Source of the DNA: Pseudomonas mucoides
Lineage (GTDB): Bacteria; Pseudomonadota; Gammaproteobacteria; Pseudomonadales; Pseudomonadaceae
Reading direction: 5' to 3'
Assembly: GCF_015461845.1 (NCBI RefSeq)
Contig: NZ_JACOPW010000004.1
Coordinates: 248,001 to 312,000 of the forward strand
DNA length: 64,000 bases
Position numbers and translations under genes: made by a program. The notes under the pieces are model-generated. The model saw only the letters and a list, made by a program, of their open reading frames with translations. It searched no databases and was not told where the DNA came from. How positions within the stretch are numbered: position 1 is the first letter of the stretch; every line of letters begins with the position of its first letter. Shown here piece by piece: positions 1 through 8,642 of the stretch.

Positions 1-2424
1 CACGCCTATGAAGGTTTCCATGACGGCGCGCAGTGGGTGGCGCAAACCGAAAGCCTGGTGCTGAACGCCTTGAGGATTCATACCGACACGTTCGCGCAAT
101 TGCGCATCGAGGTTCGCGAAGGCAACGATGCCGGCCCCTTGCGCAGCCGTGTGGGTGCCGAGGGCGCGTCGATGGTCCGGGTGTTGGTCAAGGACGATGG
201 CAACCGGTTCGAAGTCTGGGACGGTGACAACCGAAAACTGCACGACGCCACTGATTTTTACGAAGCCGTTCTCAACGCCTTGCCGGAAAACAAACAGGCG
301 CAGTTGGGTTATCGGCCAGGCCAGGGGGGCTTCTTCAAGCAATGGGTGATGGCCAAGACCGAGACACCGGCGCAGCGCCGCACGGCGCTCGCCGCACCGC
401 CGATCCGTCCGCTGGCTGACCATGAAGACATGATTCTGTTGCGCGGTCCCGGCTTTTCCACCGTTGCCCCCACGCTCACCGAACGGGTGCAGGATATTTA
501 CCCTCACTTCAACGACCGCGAGGTCAATACCTTCGTTCGATCCCTCGGTTCGCAGGAGCAAGGGCATCAGACACTGACCCGACTGGACCGCGAACTGGAC
601 GACCTGCGTGTGCTGTTCAATCGCTGGCGCTACCAGCAGCCGGATACCTGGGGCCCGGATCAACACGGGTTCGTCAACAGTGGCGGCTTGCACATTGCCG
701 AACGGTTAATCGATTGTTTCAAACGCAAGCCCACGGTCTTTGGTGAACGCAGCATCACGGCCGACGGCGGGTATGCGCTGGACCTGTCCACAGAGTTCAA
801 GTCGCTTGACCTCGAACGCTGGTGGAAGGAGCTGCCGGATATCAAGCGCTACCTCGATCAGATCAGCACCTTGAATCTGGACCGCACGACCTTTTTTGAA
901 AGCGGTCCCGGTCTGCTCAGTGACTTCCCTCATCTGCAGCAACTGAGTGCCCGCAATTGCGGCTTGACCCGACTCCCCGACGCCATCGGCAAAATGCACC
1001 ACCTGCGGACGCTGCGGTTGATGAACAACAACATCACGTTGACCCCGTCTGCCGTCGAGCAACTGCGAAACCTGACCCGCATGGAAACCCTCAGGCTTGA
1101 TGACAACAGGCAGTTGGGCCGGCTCCCGGACGTCGGACGCATGCCCAGACTGAGAGTCCTGAGCTTGAGCAACACCGGGGCCACCGCCTGGCCCGATGGC
1201 CTGTTCGGGCCTTTCAACAAACGTCGACCGCGGGGCTTCTTTCTGGATTTGCAGGAGAACCCGATCAACGTCATTCCCAAGGTCGTGCCCGGCTCGGAAG
1301 ATGCCTTCCTCCTGGCGCGGACCCGCTTGTACGACGAGCGGCTCTCGGAGGCCAACCGGATCACCTTCAAAGCGTATCGACGATCCGTCGGCATCTCGCC
1401 AGAGCAGGTCTACGCCTATGCGGCACGGGACACGATGAACCTGTGGCCCATGAACGATGACTCGACATGGTGGAGTGCCGAGGTCTCAGGGCTGGGTACT
1501 TTCCGGGAGGAAGCCTGGCACGAATTGATGACCGAGCCTGGCTCCGAGGATTTTTTTGCCTTGATCCAGAAACAGACCCGCTCGGCCGATTACAAGGCCG
1601 GTGGTGATTTGCGTCAGCAGCTCAGCAATCGGGTATGGCGCATGATCGAAGCCATCGACCTGGACACCGGATTGCGCAAGGACCTGTTCGAAATGGCCAG
1701 GGCGCCTACTACCTGCGCCGATGCCGGGGCCCAAGTATTCAACCACATGGGCATCAAGGTGCTCGCCTCCGAAGCCTATGCCTTGTCGACGTCCAACGCC
1801 GTGCTTGAAAGCAAACTGGTGAACCTGGCCAGAGGTGCTGCTCGCCTCGCGCGCGTGGATGACATTGCCCGTGCCGATTTCGGCAGCCGCCCGGGCAATC
1901 CGGATGAGGTCGAGGTGTACCTCGCCTACGAAACCGGCCTGGCTCAACGCCTCGGCTTACCGTGGCAATCGGAGACGATGCTGTTTCGCACCATCGCCGG
2001 TGTGAACGCCAAAACCCTCGACACCGCCTTCGAGACGGTGATGTCGATGGAGGCCGGCGATGGGTTGGTCAACGACATGATCGAACAGCCGTTCTGGCAG
2101 AAATACCTGCAGGACACCTATCCGAACGAATTCCGGCGCAATGCCCGGTTTTACGAAACCAAGAGCGACTTGCTCGATGAGTTACGCGAAGTCCAACACA
2201 CCTGGGCCCGTTCCAGGGACCAGCAAATTGCACAACGACGCGCCCTCAAACAGCGTCTGCAAGACCTCGCCCGGCGCCTGAATATCGATGACAGTTTGGT
2301 GTTGACGGGCCAGGACATGACCGATGAGGTCTACGGCCAATTGCTGCACGACATGGGTTACGAAGAAAAAGAGCTGAGCCGAAAACTCACCCGCGAAGCG
2401 TTGCAAAAACACGCACAGCAATAA
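1..2424 (+). CDS. NEL-type E3 ubiquitin ligase effector with leucine-rich repeats (5' truncated by window)
   Basis: The frame is open from base 1 (reading HAYEGFHDGAQW...), so the N-terminus lies outside the window and the GTG at 37 is not a real start. Leucine-rich repeats run from about base 868 to 1300, with repeats such as LRTLRLMNNNITLTPSAVEQ and LRVLSLSNTGATAWPDGLF. They are followed by an alpha-helical C-terminal region typical of the NEL (IpaH/SspH) domain. The catalytic cysteine is visible in the motif TTCADAGAQVF, with the Cys codon at 1714-1716 and the partner Asp two residues later. NEL proteins transfer ubiquitin in host cells and are normally secreted. No secretion genes are in the window, so secretion is inferred. 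The missing N-terminus probably carries a dermonecrotic-toxin-like domain, as in related Pseudomonas proteins. Confidence 0.88.
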   Translation, partial: HAYEGFHDGAQWVAQTESLVLNALRIHTDTFAQLRIEVREGNDAGPLRSRVGAEGASMVRVLVKDDGNRFEVWDGDNRKLHDATDFYEAVLNALPENKQAQLGYRPGQGGFFKQWVMAKTETPAQRRTALAAPPIRPLADHEDMILLRGPGFSTVAPTLTERVQDIYPHFNDREVNTFVRSLGSQEQGHQTLTRLDRELDDLRVLFNRWRYQQPDTWGPDQHGFVNSGGLHIAERLIDCFKRKPTVFGERSITADGGYALDLSTEFKSLDLERWWKELPDIKRYLDQISTLNLDRTTFFESGPGLLSDFPHLQQLSARNCGLTRLPDAIGKMHHLRTLRLMNNNITLTPSAVEQLRNLTRMETLRLDDNRQLGRLPDVGRMPRLRVLSLSNTGATAWPDGLFGPFNKRRPRGFFLDLQENPINVIPKVVPGSEDAFLLARTRLYDERLSEANRITFKAYRRSVGISPEQVYAYAARDTMNLWPMNDDSTWWSAEVSGLGTFREEAWHELMTEPGSEDFFALIQKQTRSADYKAGGDLRQQLSNRVWRMIEAIDLDTGLRKDLFEMARAPTTCADAGAQVFNHMGIKVLASEAYALSTSNAVLESKLVNLARGAARLARVDDIARADFGSRPGNPDEVEVYLAYETGLAQRLGLPWQSETMLFRTIAGVNAKTLDTAFETVMSMEAGDGLVNDMIEQPFWQKYLQDTYPNEFRRNARFYETKSDLLDELREVQHTWARSRDQQIAQRRALKQRLQDLARRLNIDDSLVLTGQDMTDEVYGQLLHDMGYEEKELSRKLTREALQKHAQQ

Positions 2425-2432
2425 ACGGCAAT

Positions 2433-2460
2433 CCCTGATGCATCGGGTGATGCATCAGGG
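2433..2460. terminator. Hairpin between convergent genes
   Basis: A perfect 12-bp stem (CCCTGATGCATC / GATGCATCAGGG) with a 4-nt loop lies between the effector gene stop and the end of the fimbrial operon. There is no clear T-tract on either strand, so it may be a weak bidirectional or Rho-assisted terminator. Confidence 0.5.
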
Positions 2461-2467
2461 TTCACGC

Positions 2468-3733
2468 TTAACCCACCTGCGAATCCCAAACCACCGTGAC
2501 AGTGCCCGAGTACGTTCTGGCGACACCGGGCTTGATCATCTCCTCGACCTCATCCTGCGCAATTTCGAAGTGCAACGTGCCCGGTTTGCGATCGACATAA
2601 AAGCGCGGCTGGAACAGCTCGGTACCAATGCCGTCGCGCCGTAACGGCCGGCGGCTGACCGGTTGATCGGTGGCATCCACCAGGCCATTGGGCAGGGTCA
2701 CGCTGACGTCGAGCGGCACGATATGGCCCGAAACCGGGTCGCGCACCGAGCAGCGGTTGCCATCGGTGCTGTACTGGCAGTCCAGGTTCATCTTGAAGCG
2801 ACTCGATGAAGACACATTGAACGTCTGATCACGAAACAGCCGTGTGGGCTTGCGCCCTTGGGTCAGCCAGGCTTGCCAGCCGCCCTGCGGTACCAGCTCA
2901 ACGCGATTGCCACCGGGTGGAATCTCGACCTTGAGGGTGTGCCGAACATCCAGGGAGAAGTTGAGGGTCAGTTGGTTGTCACTGGGGATCATGACATCGC
3001 CCATGTCGAAATCCTGACGTGGACCGACGGTGTACGGCATGGTGCCGGTGTATTTGCCCGACTTCATGGTCAGGGGGTTAGGCGTGCGCAGCTCATAAGC
3101 GAACACGAAGTAAAGGTAGCGAAAGGAAAGCGGAATATCGAACTTCGCCGTCTTGCTGCACACGCCCACCCCTCTGGCGACTCGCCAGAAACTGTTGTAG
3201 CCCGAGGGCCCTGCCGAGTGCCAACCCACACTTGAACAGGGTATCGGCGCATAGGCCCAACCGCCACCTACCCACAAGTCATCCCACCAACCTCCTCCGG
3301 TCAGTTCAGTGACAGGGCGGGGAATCGCAGCTTCGTGCCCGATCCCGCCGATACGAATGGAAAGCACCTCGCTATCACCCGACTCGTGGGTAACCACCAC
3401 CTCTCTCCAGTCCGAGGGAACGCGGGCCATTCCTCCTTGCCGCGGGTCCGCATGGTTGGCCAGGATTGGCGCATTCGCCGTGAAGGAAATAGGCGCAATA
3501 AGGCTGAACAGCTTATAGGGCGCACAGGCTTGTGGAATCTGCCGGCAAAAACCTTCGGACGGGGTCATGTTGACGAACACGTTATTATTCGGCTCCGACG
3601 AATCCGGCTCGAACACCGCTTCGATGTCCATCACAGCGGCCTGTATGGGCAAGGCAAACACCGCACACAGCAGGCTGGCCGATGCAGCCCCCTTCAACGT
3701 CCGGGCTGATCGCTTATTCAATAAATTCATCAT
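2468..3733 (-). CDS. CblD/CfaE-like fimbrial tip adhesin/initiator
   Basis: Last gene of the five-gene fimbrial operon, 421 residues. It starts with a Sec signal peptide (hydrophobic run SLLCAVFALPIQA, cleavage near Ala33). It is more than twice the length of the pilin subunits and has several Cys in the mature part (for example FCRQIPQAC), unlike the Cys-free major pilin. Length, operon position and Cys content fit the CblD/CooD/CfaE pilus-initiator family that sits at the fimbrial tip and binds receptors. Its ATG overlaps the stop of the upstream minor pilin gene (ATGATG), so the two are translationally coupled. The receptor cannot be predicted. Confidence 0.72.
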   Translation of the reverse strand: MMNLLNKRSARTLKGAASASLLCAVFALPIQAAVMDIEAVFEPDSSEPNNNVFVNMTPSEGFCRQIPQACAPYKLFSLIAPISFTANAPILANHADPRQGGMARVPSDWREVVVTHESGDSEVLSIRIGGIGHEAAIPRPVTELTGGGWWDDLWVGGGWAYAPIPCSSVGWHSAGPSGYNSFWRVARGVGVCSKTAKFDIPLSFRYLYFVFAYELRTPNPLTMKSGKYTGTMPYTVGPRQDFDMGDVMIPSDNQLTLNFSLDVRHTLKVEIPPGGNRVELVPQGGWQAWLTQGRKPTRLFRDQTFNVSSSSRFKMNLDCQYSTDGNRCSVRDPVSGHIVPLDVSVTLPNGLVDATDQPVSRRPLRRDGIGTELFQPRFYVDRKPGTLHFEIAQDEVEEMIKPGVARTYSGTVTVVWDSQVG

Positions 3734-4224
3734 TTGGGCAACACCGCGTTGAAGACCATGTTGACGCTTCCAAAATAGTTGCCGGGTTTGTAAACCCCAT
3801 CGGCGGGTGGCACAGGCAGCACTTCCAGTAAAACCCGCTTGCCCTGCGCGGCGTCGATCAGCGAAACCACCTCGCAGCTTTCCCCCTCGTTCAACAACTT
3901 TTCGTTGAACAGCACGCGCAATCCAATGTCATGGGCCTGCGTCCCGTTAGACAAGTAAGGCCTGCCCTCAAGGCGGGCTTCGATGGAACCGGCTTCGCTC
4001 TTCACATCGAAATACTTGCGCAAGCCGCCCAGGGTCGAGGTCGTCAGATTCCATGGCAATGACTGTTCGCGGTGAATCCAGCCGGGGTCTGCGGGAATGA
4101 CGTAAAACGCCTGGCTCGGGACCGTCACGAATACTTCAAAGTGCTGCACTTCGCGGGCCGCGAACGCACCCTGGCAGGCCATTGCCGACACCATCAGGAC
4201 CGTCAGTTGTCTGAACATAGTCAT
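3730..4224 (-). CDS. CS1-type minor fimbrial subunit
   Basis: 164 residues with a signal peptide ending near FAA/REVQH. The mature sequence (FEVFVTVPSQAFYVIPADPGW..., ending GNYFGSVNMVFNAVLPK) has the same organisation as the major pilin of this operon: an N-terminal strand with alternating hydrophobic residues, a central GSIEARL strand, and a C-terminal GxYxGxVxMVFxA strand. These match the CS1/CFA-I major subunit family. It is placed after the chaperone gene rather than first, so a minor or adaptor subunit is the simplest reading. Its start codon overlaps the chaperone stop by one base. One Cys remains in the mature chain. Confidence 0.72.
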   Translation of the reverse strand: MTMFRQLTVLMVSAMACQGAFAAREVQHFEVFVTVPSQAFYVIPADPGWIHREQSLPWNLTTSTLGGLRKYFDVKSEAGSIEARLEGRPYLSNGTQAHDIGLRVLFNEKLLNEGESCEVVSLIDAAQGKRVLLEVLPVPPADGVYKPGNYFGSVNMVFNAVLPK

Positions 4225-4970
4225 CAGCCTTTCACATCGAGTTTCTTGCGGCTCTCGCCTTCAACCAGCGTGAAGCGGTACTCGCGGCCAGCCTGTTTCT
4301 CGAACTCGAAATGGCGGCCGGCCAGAACATGATGCTTGGTGGTCGGCTGGCAGTCCTGGTCATTCTTGACCGAGCAATCCTTGAACTCATCGATCACCAC
4401 CACGGTGTTGCCGGTATTGCGGATCCGGTACCTGGCCGCCTCGTTTTCGATCACGCTGGCGTAACGCGGGGCCTTGGGGCGAACGAAAAACACCGCGCCA
4501 TACCCGGCCAGCACCGTGACCCCGGCGGACAGGGCTTTCTTGTACTGCTCACGCTCCTCGCCGGAGACGGCGAATTCGTCTTCCTTCTCGGGCACCACCG
4601 GTATGAAACGCACACGGAAATAGCGCTCTTTGTCGCGCTCGCCCATGTACAGCAACCGCGTGCCCTGCATGCCACTGGCGGGCACGATCAGTCGCGCCGG
4701 GCTGGCCATCAAGCCATCCCGGGAATTGCCCTCGGCATTGGATTTGAGCGGCACCTCCCGCGACTTGCCATCGGCGTCGTAGAGGATTTCAAGGATGTTG
4801 ACCTTGACGAAAGCGGTGCTGTCGCCGCCGTTATAGACGCGTTTCAAAAAGGTACTTTTGTCACCGTCCAGGTAGTCGTAGACCGTGCCGATATTGATGT
4901 TCGGCCCGGCATGTGCCGTCTGGGTGAACAAACAAAAACCAATCAGTGCCAACCGACGTTTCATCGTCAT
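4224..4970 (-). CDS. Alpha-fimbrial periplasmic chaperone
   Basis: 248 residues with a signal peptide (MTMKRRLALIGFCLFTQTAHA). The mature part begins with an Ig-like strand pattern (INIGTVYDYLDGDKSTFLKRVYNGGD) and contains LIVPASGMQGTRLLY, the position where PapD-like chaperones carry the conserved edge-strand segment. The C-terminal half contains a Cys pair (KDCSVKNDQDC). It fits the CfaA/CooB/CblB group that caps subunits of CS1-type fimbriae before they reach the usher. It lies 32 bp after the usher gene and overlaps the next gene by one base. Confidence 0.78.
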   Translation of the reverse strand: MTMKRRLALIGFCLFTQTAHAGPNINIGTVYDYLDGDKSTFLKRVYNGGDSTAFVKVNILEILYDADGKSREVPLKSNAEGNSRDGLMASPARLIVPASGMQGTRLLYMGERDKERYFRVRFIPVVPEKEDEFAVSGEEREQYKKALSAGVTVLAGYGAVFFVRPKAPRYASVIENEAARYRIRNTGNTVVVIDEFKDCSVKNDQDCQPTTKHHVLAGRHFEFEKQAGREYRFTLVEGESRKKLDVKG

Positions 4971-5002
4971 TTACCTCATAAAAAAATTCGGGGTGTCGGG
5001 CA

Positions 5003-7525
5003 TCAGCCTGCCGTCGGCGTCTCAAGCGTCAGGTCCGCCAGGGTGTCCGGCGTGCAACGCAGATCGCCAATCATCAGCACGTTGTTTTCCGTGCGGCCAC
5101 GGCTCGGGTCGAGGCGGAACTGGCACAGCAACTGGTTGCCGTGGCGCACTTCCAGGGTCGGGGAACCGGCGTTCATTTCCATGGAGAAGAAGCCGTCCAC
5201 CTCACTGACCCCGCGACTGGCGTGGTTGATGATGTGATGGCCCTTGAGCGGGTTGCCCTGGGGGTCGATCAGGCGACCGAGGACAGTGAGGGTTCGCATC
5301 ACGCGAATCTGGCGATAATCCACGCCGCCCTTGTTCAGGTGATAACTGGAACGGACCGGCTGGATGGTCGCGGCAGGCACGTGGTTGCCTTCGAAATCGA
5401 AACTGACGGAGCTGCTTTTGTAGGCCGTGATCGGCACAAAATTGCGTCCGGGCTTGAGGACTGCGCTGCCACCGCTCAGATCGTCGGCACGTAAAGTGAT
5501 GTCTTCGATGTCCGATTCGACATCGATGATCATGCCCGCACCGTTGCGGTGGTATTGGCTGGTCACGACCATTTTTTGCCCGCCGACGGCGACGGTGCTG
5601 TCGAGGTTCAGACCACCGGTGAAGTCGTTGTTGTAAGAGGAGCGCTGGATAAATCCGTCGGCGTTGGCCAGGTCCGATCGCATCGTCGCCATCGCGTTCA
5701 TGCCGATGCCATAGGTGTCGGTGATCGCCGTGGCGGAAACGCTTTGCAGCAGGTGGTCCTGCAAGTCTTTGCGGTAAGTGATCGAGGCATTGTTGTCACG
5801 CCCGCCATCGCGATCGGTGCGGGTGCCGATGCTGCCGGACAACTGTTCTCCCGGGCCACCCAGCGCCACGCTCACGCTCAGGTCAAGGCCGCGATTTCGA
5901 TCATTGCCCGAACTGACGCTGCCCGGCCTGTCGAACAGCGACAGGCGCCAATTGGCGTCGCTGCCAAACAGTTGCGTGCGTTGAGTCCAACCCAGGTCCA
6001 CGCCGACGCCTTCGGTGTTGCCTTCACTGTGGGACACCCGGGCATTGACCGAACTTTTGCTGGTGAGGCGATGATTGAGAGACAAGGACGAGTTACTGGT
6101 CTGACCGATAAATACATTGCGCTGCCGCACGCGCGTGCCGTCGGGCAAAGTGTCGTAGAGCCGGGTGGTGTCGAGCCAGCTGCGGTTATGGCTGGCGACG
6201 AGGCTGCCGCTGCCGTAGGAATAAAGCCCCTGCACGTCGAAACCGGTGCCGTAGTCCTCGGTCTTGTAGACGTTGGCGAAGACGCTGGCGTTGTGGACGA
6301 TGGCCCAGTCGACCGATGTGCCGTATTGCAGGGTGTCTTTCACTTGTCGACCCGACAGGCCGAGAATCACCCGCGGGTGCAGCAGGAAGTTGAATGCGGC
6401 GCCGGCAGTCATGTCGCCATCGGCCTGCTCATCCCAGTTGCTGAGCATTTTCGATTCACGCCCGGCAAACAGGTTGTAGCGCCAGCGCTCGTCATGATTG
6501 CGCCAATTGTTGGGCTTGTAGACCAGCTCCTGCGTGCTGGAGGTGATCTGGCCGTCTTCGATCAGCCGCACTTCCACGTCATAGATGCCGCCGGGCAATG
6601 GCCGCGTATCGAGGGTCTGCAAACCGGCGGGTATCGCCTGAGTATTGATCAGCAAGCCGTCGCGGTAGATCTCCACCGAGCCCTGACGATTGGCCGTGAC
6701 ATAGATCGGGTAGACCGCCGGTTTCGGGTTATTGATGGCCAGGCTGTCGGAGCTGCCGTACATGACGCCGAGCGCGGTGTCGGGGCTGGCGCCGAAGGAG
6801 CGCGGCTGACGGGTCAGGCCTTCCGAGGTGGGCGTGAACAAGCCCAGGCGCAGGAAGTTGCCTTCCAGTTCGCGCTGGGTAAAGAGCTCGTGCATGGCGT
6901 GATAGAGCTGATTGTCCACACCACCGAGGCGTGACAACTGCAGGTTGACCGCCTGGGTCCAGTTGCCCAGGCTGCTGCTCGCTTCCAGACCGTATCGACC
7001 ACCGAGGTCCTGGTTCTGACCGCCATTGAGGTTCAGCTGGTTGCGCACGATCAACCCGGTGCTGCCGCCTTCGGGCTGGTTGTAATAGCGCTGCACCTGA
7101 TCATCGCGTTCGGCGTTTTGCGTGAGGATCGACACCAGCGAGTTTTCCAGGCTGTAGTGCACGGCCAGCAGTTGTTCGGGGCAATTGGCTTGGCAGGCGC
7201 CCAGCACCACGCCTTGTTTCAGGTAGTTGGCCCAGATGTCGCGCTCGCTGGGCTTGATCATGCTGTCGCTGACATCGGTGAAGTCAACGAGGGTTATTCG
7301 ATCGTCGCGGGTCAGCACGACCATCGCCTCACCGAGAAACTGTTGATCAAGTTCCACGCGCACCGCCAGCGGCACATCAAAGAAGTGCTCTTCGAACTCG
7401 CTCGGTAATCCCTTGGCTTGCGCAAGTAAACTTCGGGGTGTGTGGCCGTTGTCCGCTGGCGCGGCCAGGGCAGTCGCACAAAAACATAGGGCAAGCGCCG
7501 TCGCGATGGGAGTCATCGGGAACAT
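5003..7525 (-). CDS. CS1/TcfC-type outer-membrane usher
   Basis: About 840 residues from the ATG at 7525, which gives a clean signal peptide (MFPMTPIATALALCFCATALAAPA). An upstream in-frame start at 7576 would add 17 residues. The body is rich in alternating beta strands (for example RYNLFAGRESKMLSNWDEQA, SNSSLSLNHRLTSKSSVNAR) as expected for the 24-strand pore. It contains the plug-proximal motif PLPGGIYDVEVRLIEDGQ and a C-terminal soluble domain (LGRLIDPQGNPLKGHHIINH). Length fits CfaC/CooC/CblC ushers. It secretes and assembles pilins delivered by the adjacent chaperone. Confidence 0.87.
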   Translation of the reverse strand: MFPMTPIATALALCFCATALAAPADNGHTPRSLLAQAKGLPSEFEEHFFDVPLAVRVELDQQFLGEAMVVLTRDDRITLVDFTDVSDSMIKPSERDIWANYLKQGVVLGACQANCPEQLLAVHYSLENSLVSILTQNAERDDQVQRYYNQPEGGSTGLIVRNQLNLNGGQNQDLGGRYGLEASSSLGNWTQAVNLQLSRLGGVDNQLYHAMHELFTQRELEGNFLRLGLFTPTSEGLTRQPRSFGASPDTALGVMYGSSDSLAINNPKPAVYPIYVTANRQGSVEIYRDGLLINTQAIPAGLQTLDTRPLPGGIYDVEVRLIEDGQITSSTQELVYKPNNWRNHDERWRYNLFAGRESKMLSNWDEQADGDMTAGAAFNFLLHPRVILGLSGRQVKDTLQYGTSVDWAIVHNASVFANVYKTEDYGTGFDVQGLYSYGSGSLVASHNRSWLDTTRLYDTLPDGTRVRQRNVFIGQTSNSSLSLNHRLTSKSSVNARVSHSEGNTEGVGVDLGWTQRTQLFGSDANWRLSLFDRPGSVSSGNDRNRGLDLSVSVALGGPGEQLSGSIGTRTDRDGGRDNNASITYRKDLQDHLLQSVSATAITDTYGIGMNAMATMRSDLANADGFIQRSSYNNDFTGGLNLDSTVAVGGQKMVVTSQYHRNGAGMIIDVESDIEDITLRADDLSGGSAVLKPGRNFVPITAYKSSSVSFDFEGNHVPAATIQPVRSSYHLNKGGVDYRQIRVMRTLTVLGRLIDPQGNPLKGHHIINHASRGVSEVDGFFSMEMNAGSPTLEVRHGNQLLCQFRLDPSRGRTENNVLMIGDLRCTPDTLADLTLETPTAG

Positions 7526-7603
7526 GAACGAAATACTCTGAAGATAAATTCGTTGAAACCCGATCGACAGGCACAACCTCCCTGGCGATCGGTGAACGTT
7601 GCC

Positions 7604-7623
7604 AAGTAAGACAGAACTTACTT
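7604..7623 (-). promoter_or_regulatory. Hairpin between major pilin and usher genes
   Basis: AAGTAAG and CTTACTT pair around a 6-nt loop in the roughly 110-bp gap after the major subunit gene. A hairpin here could protect the pilin mRNA or partly stop transcription, giving more major subunit than usher. There is no T-tract. The function is inferred from position only. Confidence 0.4.
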
Positions 7624-7639
7624 ACAGCACGCGCTTACT

Positions 7640-8131
7640 TCAGATGCGCGGAATGGCATCAAAGATGACGACCGGGTTGGCGGTGTAGATCCCCACCTGA
7701 CTGTTGCCCGGCTTCTCTGCCGTAATCACCAGGTCGGCGCGCATGCCACCGTTGGACTCGGCGTCGCCGACGACTTCCTGAGAATCAGCGGTCAATGGCG
7801 TGCCATTGAAGGTGTAAGTCAGAGGAATGTTCAAGGCTGGATTACCATTGAACAGCGGAGTAGGACCGCCCACGACATAAGCGCCGACCGAGCCATTGGT
7901 GTGTTGAACATCATAGGTGCCACGGACTTCCGTCAGGGTGCCGGAGCCGACGACATACTGCATTTTCTCGTCTTTGCCGAAGTCTTTGTCTACAGGCTGA
8001 GCGTGGAAGACCTTGCTCGGAATATCAGCGGTAATGTTGATGGAGGTGCGCGATTCTTCCGCCGCGAACGCCATCGAAGTGCTCAGGGCCAGGAGGGTCA
8101 TCGGAACGGCGATTGCAAACGTCTTGAACAT
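7640..8131 (-). CDS. CS1-type (CblA/CfaB-like) major fimbrial subunit
   Basis: The ATG at 8131 gives a 163-residue precursor with a signal peptide (MFKTFAIAVPMTLLALSTSMAFA) and has AGGT about 8 nt upstream. A longer frame to 8323 has no signal peptide at its start and is not used. The mature protein has no Cys, as in CFA/I and cable pilins. It has the family's strand pattern: SINITADIPSKVFHAQPVD near the N-terminus and a C-terminal GNSQVGIYTANPVVIFDAIP. As first gene of the operon followed by a hairpin, it should be the most abundant subunit, polymerised by donor-strand exchange. Confidence 0.82.
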   Translation of the reverse strand: MFKTFAIAVPMTLLALSTSMAFAAEESRTSINITADIPSKVFHAQPVDKDFGKDEKMQYVVGSGTLTEVRGTYDVQHTNGSVGAYVVGGPTPLFNGNPALNIPLTYTFNGTPLTADSQEVVGDAESNGGMRADLVITAEKPGNSQVGIYTANPVVIFDAIPRI

Positions 8132-8594
8132 TATTGTGTACCTGTATTTTTTCAAAGGATTGGACCGAGGAAAGTTGGGCAAGCGGAAATCTCTCCATAC
8201 GGTGATGGCGATTTCGCTTAACTTTCGACGCCAAAGAATGATCGTCCAATCCCATGAGAAAGTAAGTACGCAACTTCCGAAGAACATGTAGTAACAACGG
8301 CGTTCGAACAATAGGAAAAACACTGGAAAAACGCCAACTCGATTGTTTTACCCTCAGAGAAATACTACACACAGTTTTCACCTGAAAAAGCACACAGATA
8401 GGAACTAATTGAATTCCAAAAGATGAAGACTACTTATCTTGCAACAGCGGAACAATTATCAATCGATGAGCCTCCATGATTAGTTTAATTGCTCTAAAAG
8501 AGCAACCCATACCGTATTCCTCATCGCTCAGCGCGTCTGGCCGTCAAGCGGTGGCGCAGACCGACCATTGGTCCAGTAGGCTTGCGCTCACCTA
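8132..8594. other. AT-rich intergenic region upstream of the fimbrial operon
   Basis: About 460 bp without a supportable gene, clearly richer in A+T than its neighbours (especially 8290-8520). It must hold the promoter of the fimbrial operon, but no convincing -35/-10 pair was found. One perfect hairpin (TTGCTCT / AGAGCAA, 3-nt loop) lies at 8489-8505. Frames here are short and overlap the pilin leader, and are not called. Confidence 0.5.
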
Positions 8595-8606
8595 AAGATA
8601 TATCTT
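8595..8606. promoter_or_regulatory. Candidate PadR operator (palindrome)
   Basis: The perfect 12-bp palindrome AAGATATATCTT is followed after 3 bases by a second partial copy (TTGTATCT), ending 26 bp before the ATG of the PadR gene. PadR proteins commonly bind such AT-rich dyads in their own promoter, so autoregulation is likely. This is inference. Confidence 0.5.
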
Positions 8607-8642
8607 AAGTTGTATCTAAACACGACGAGAGAAGACGCAAAA

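Noticed and set aside
8132..8393. Minus-strand frames upstream of the major pilin, including an N-terminal extension to 8323
   Set aside because: The pilin signal peptide begins at 8131 with a ribosome site; the upstream frame is AT-rich leader.
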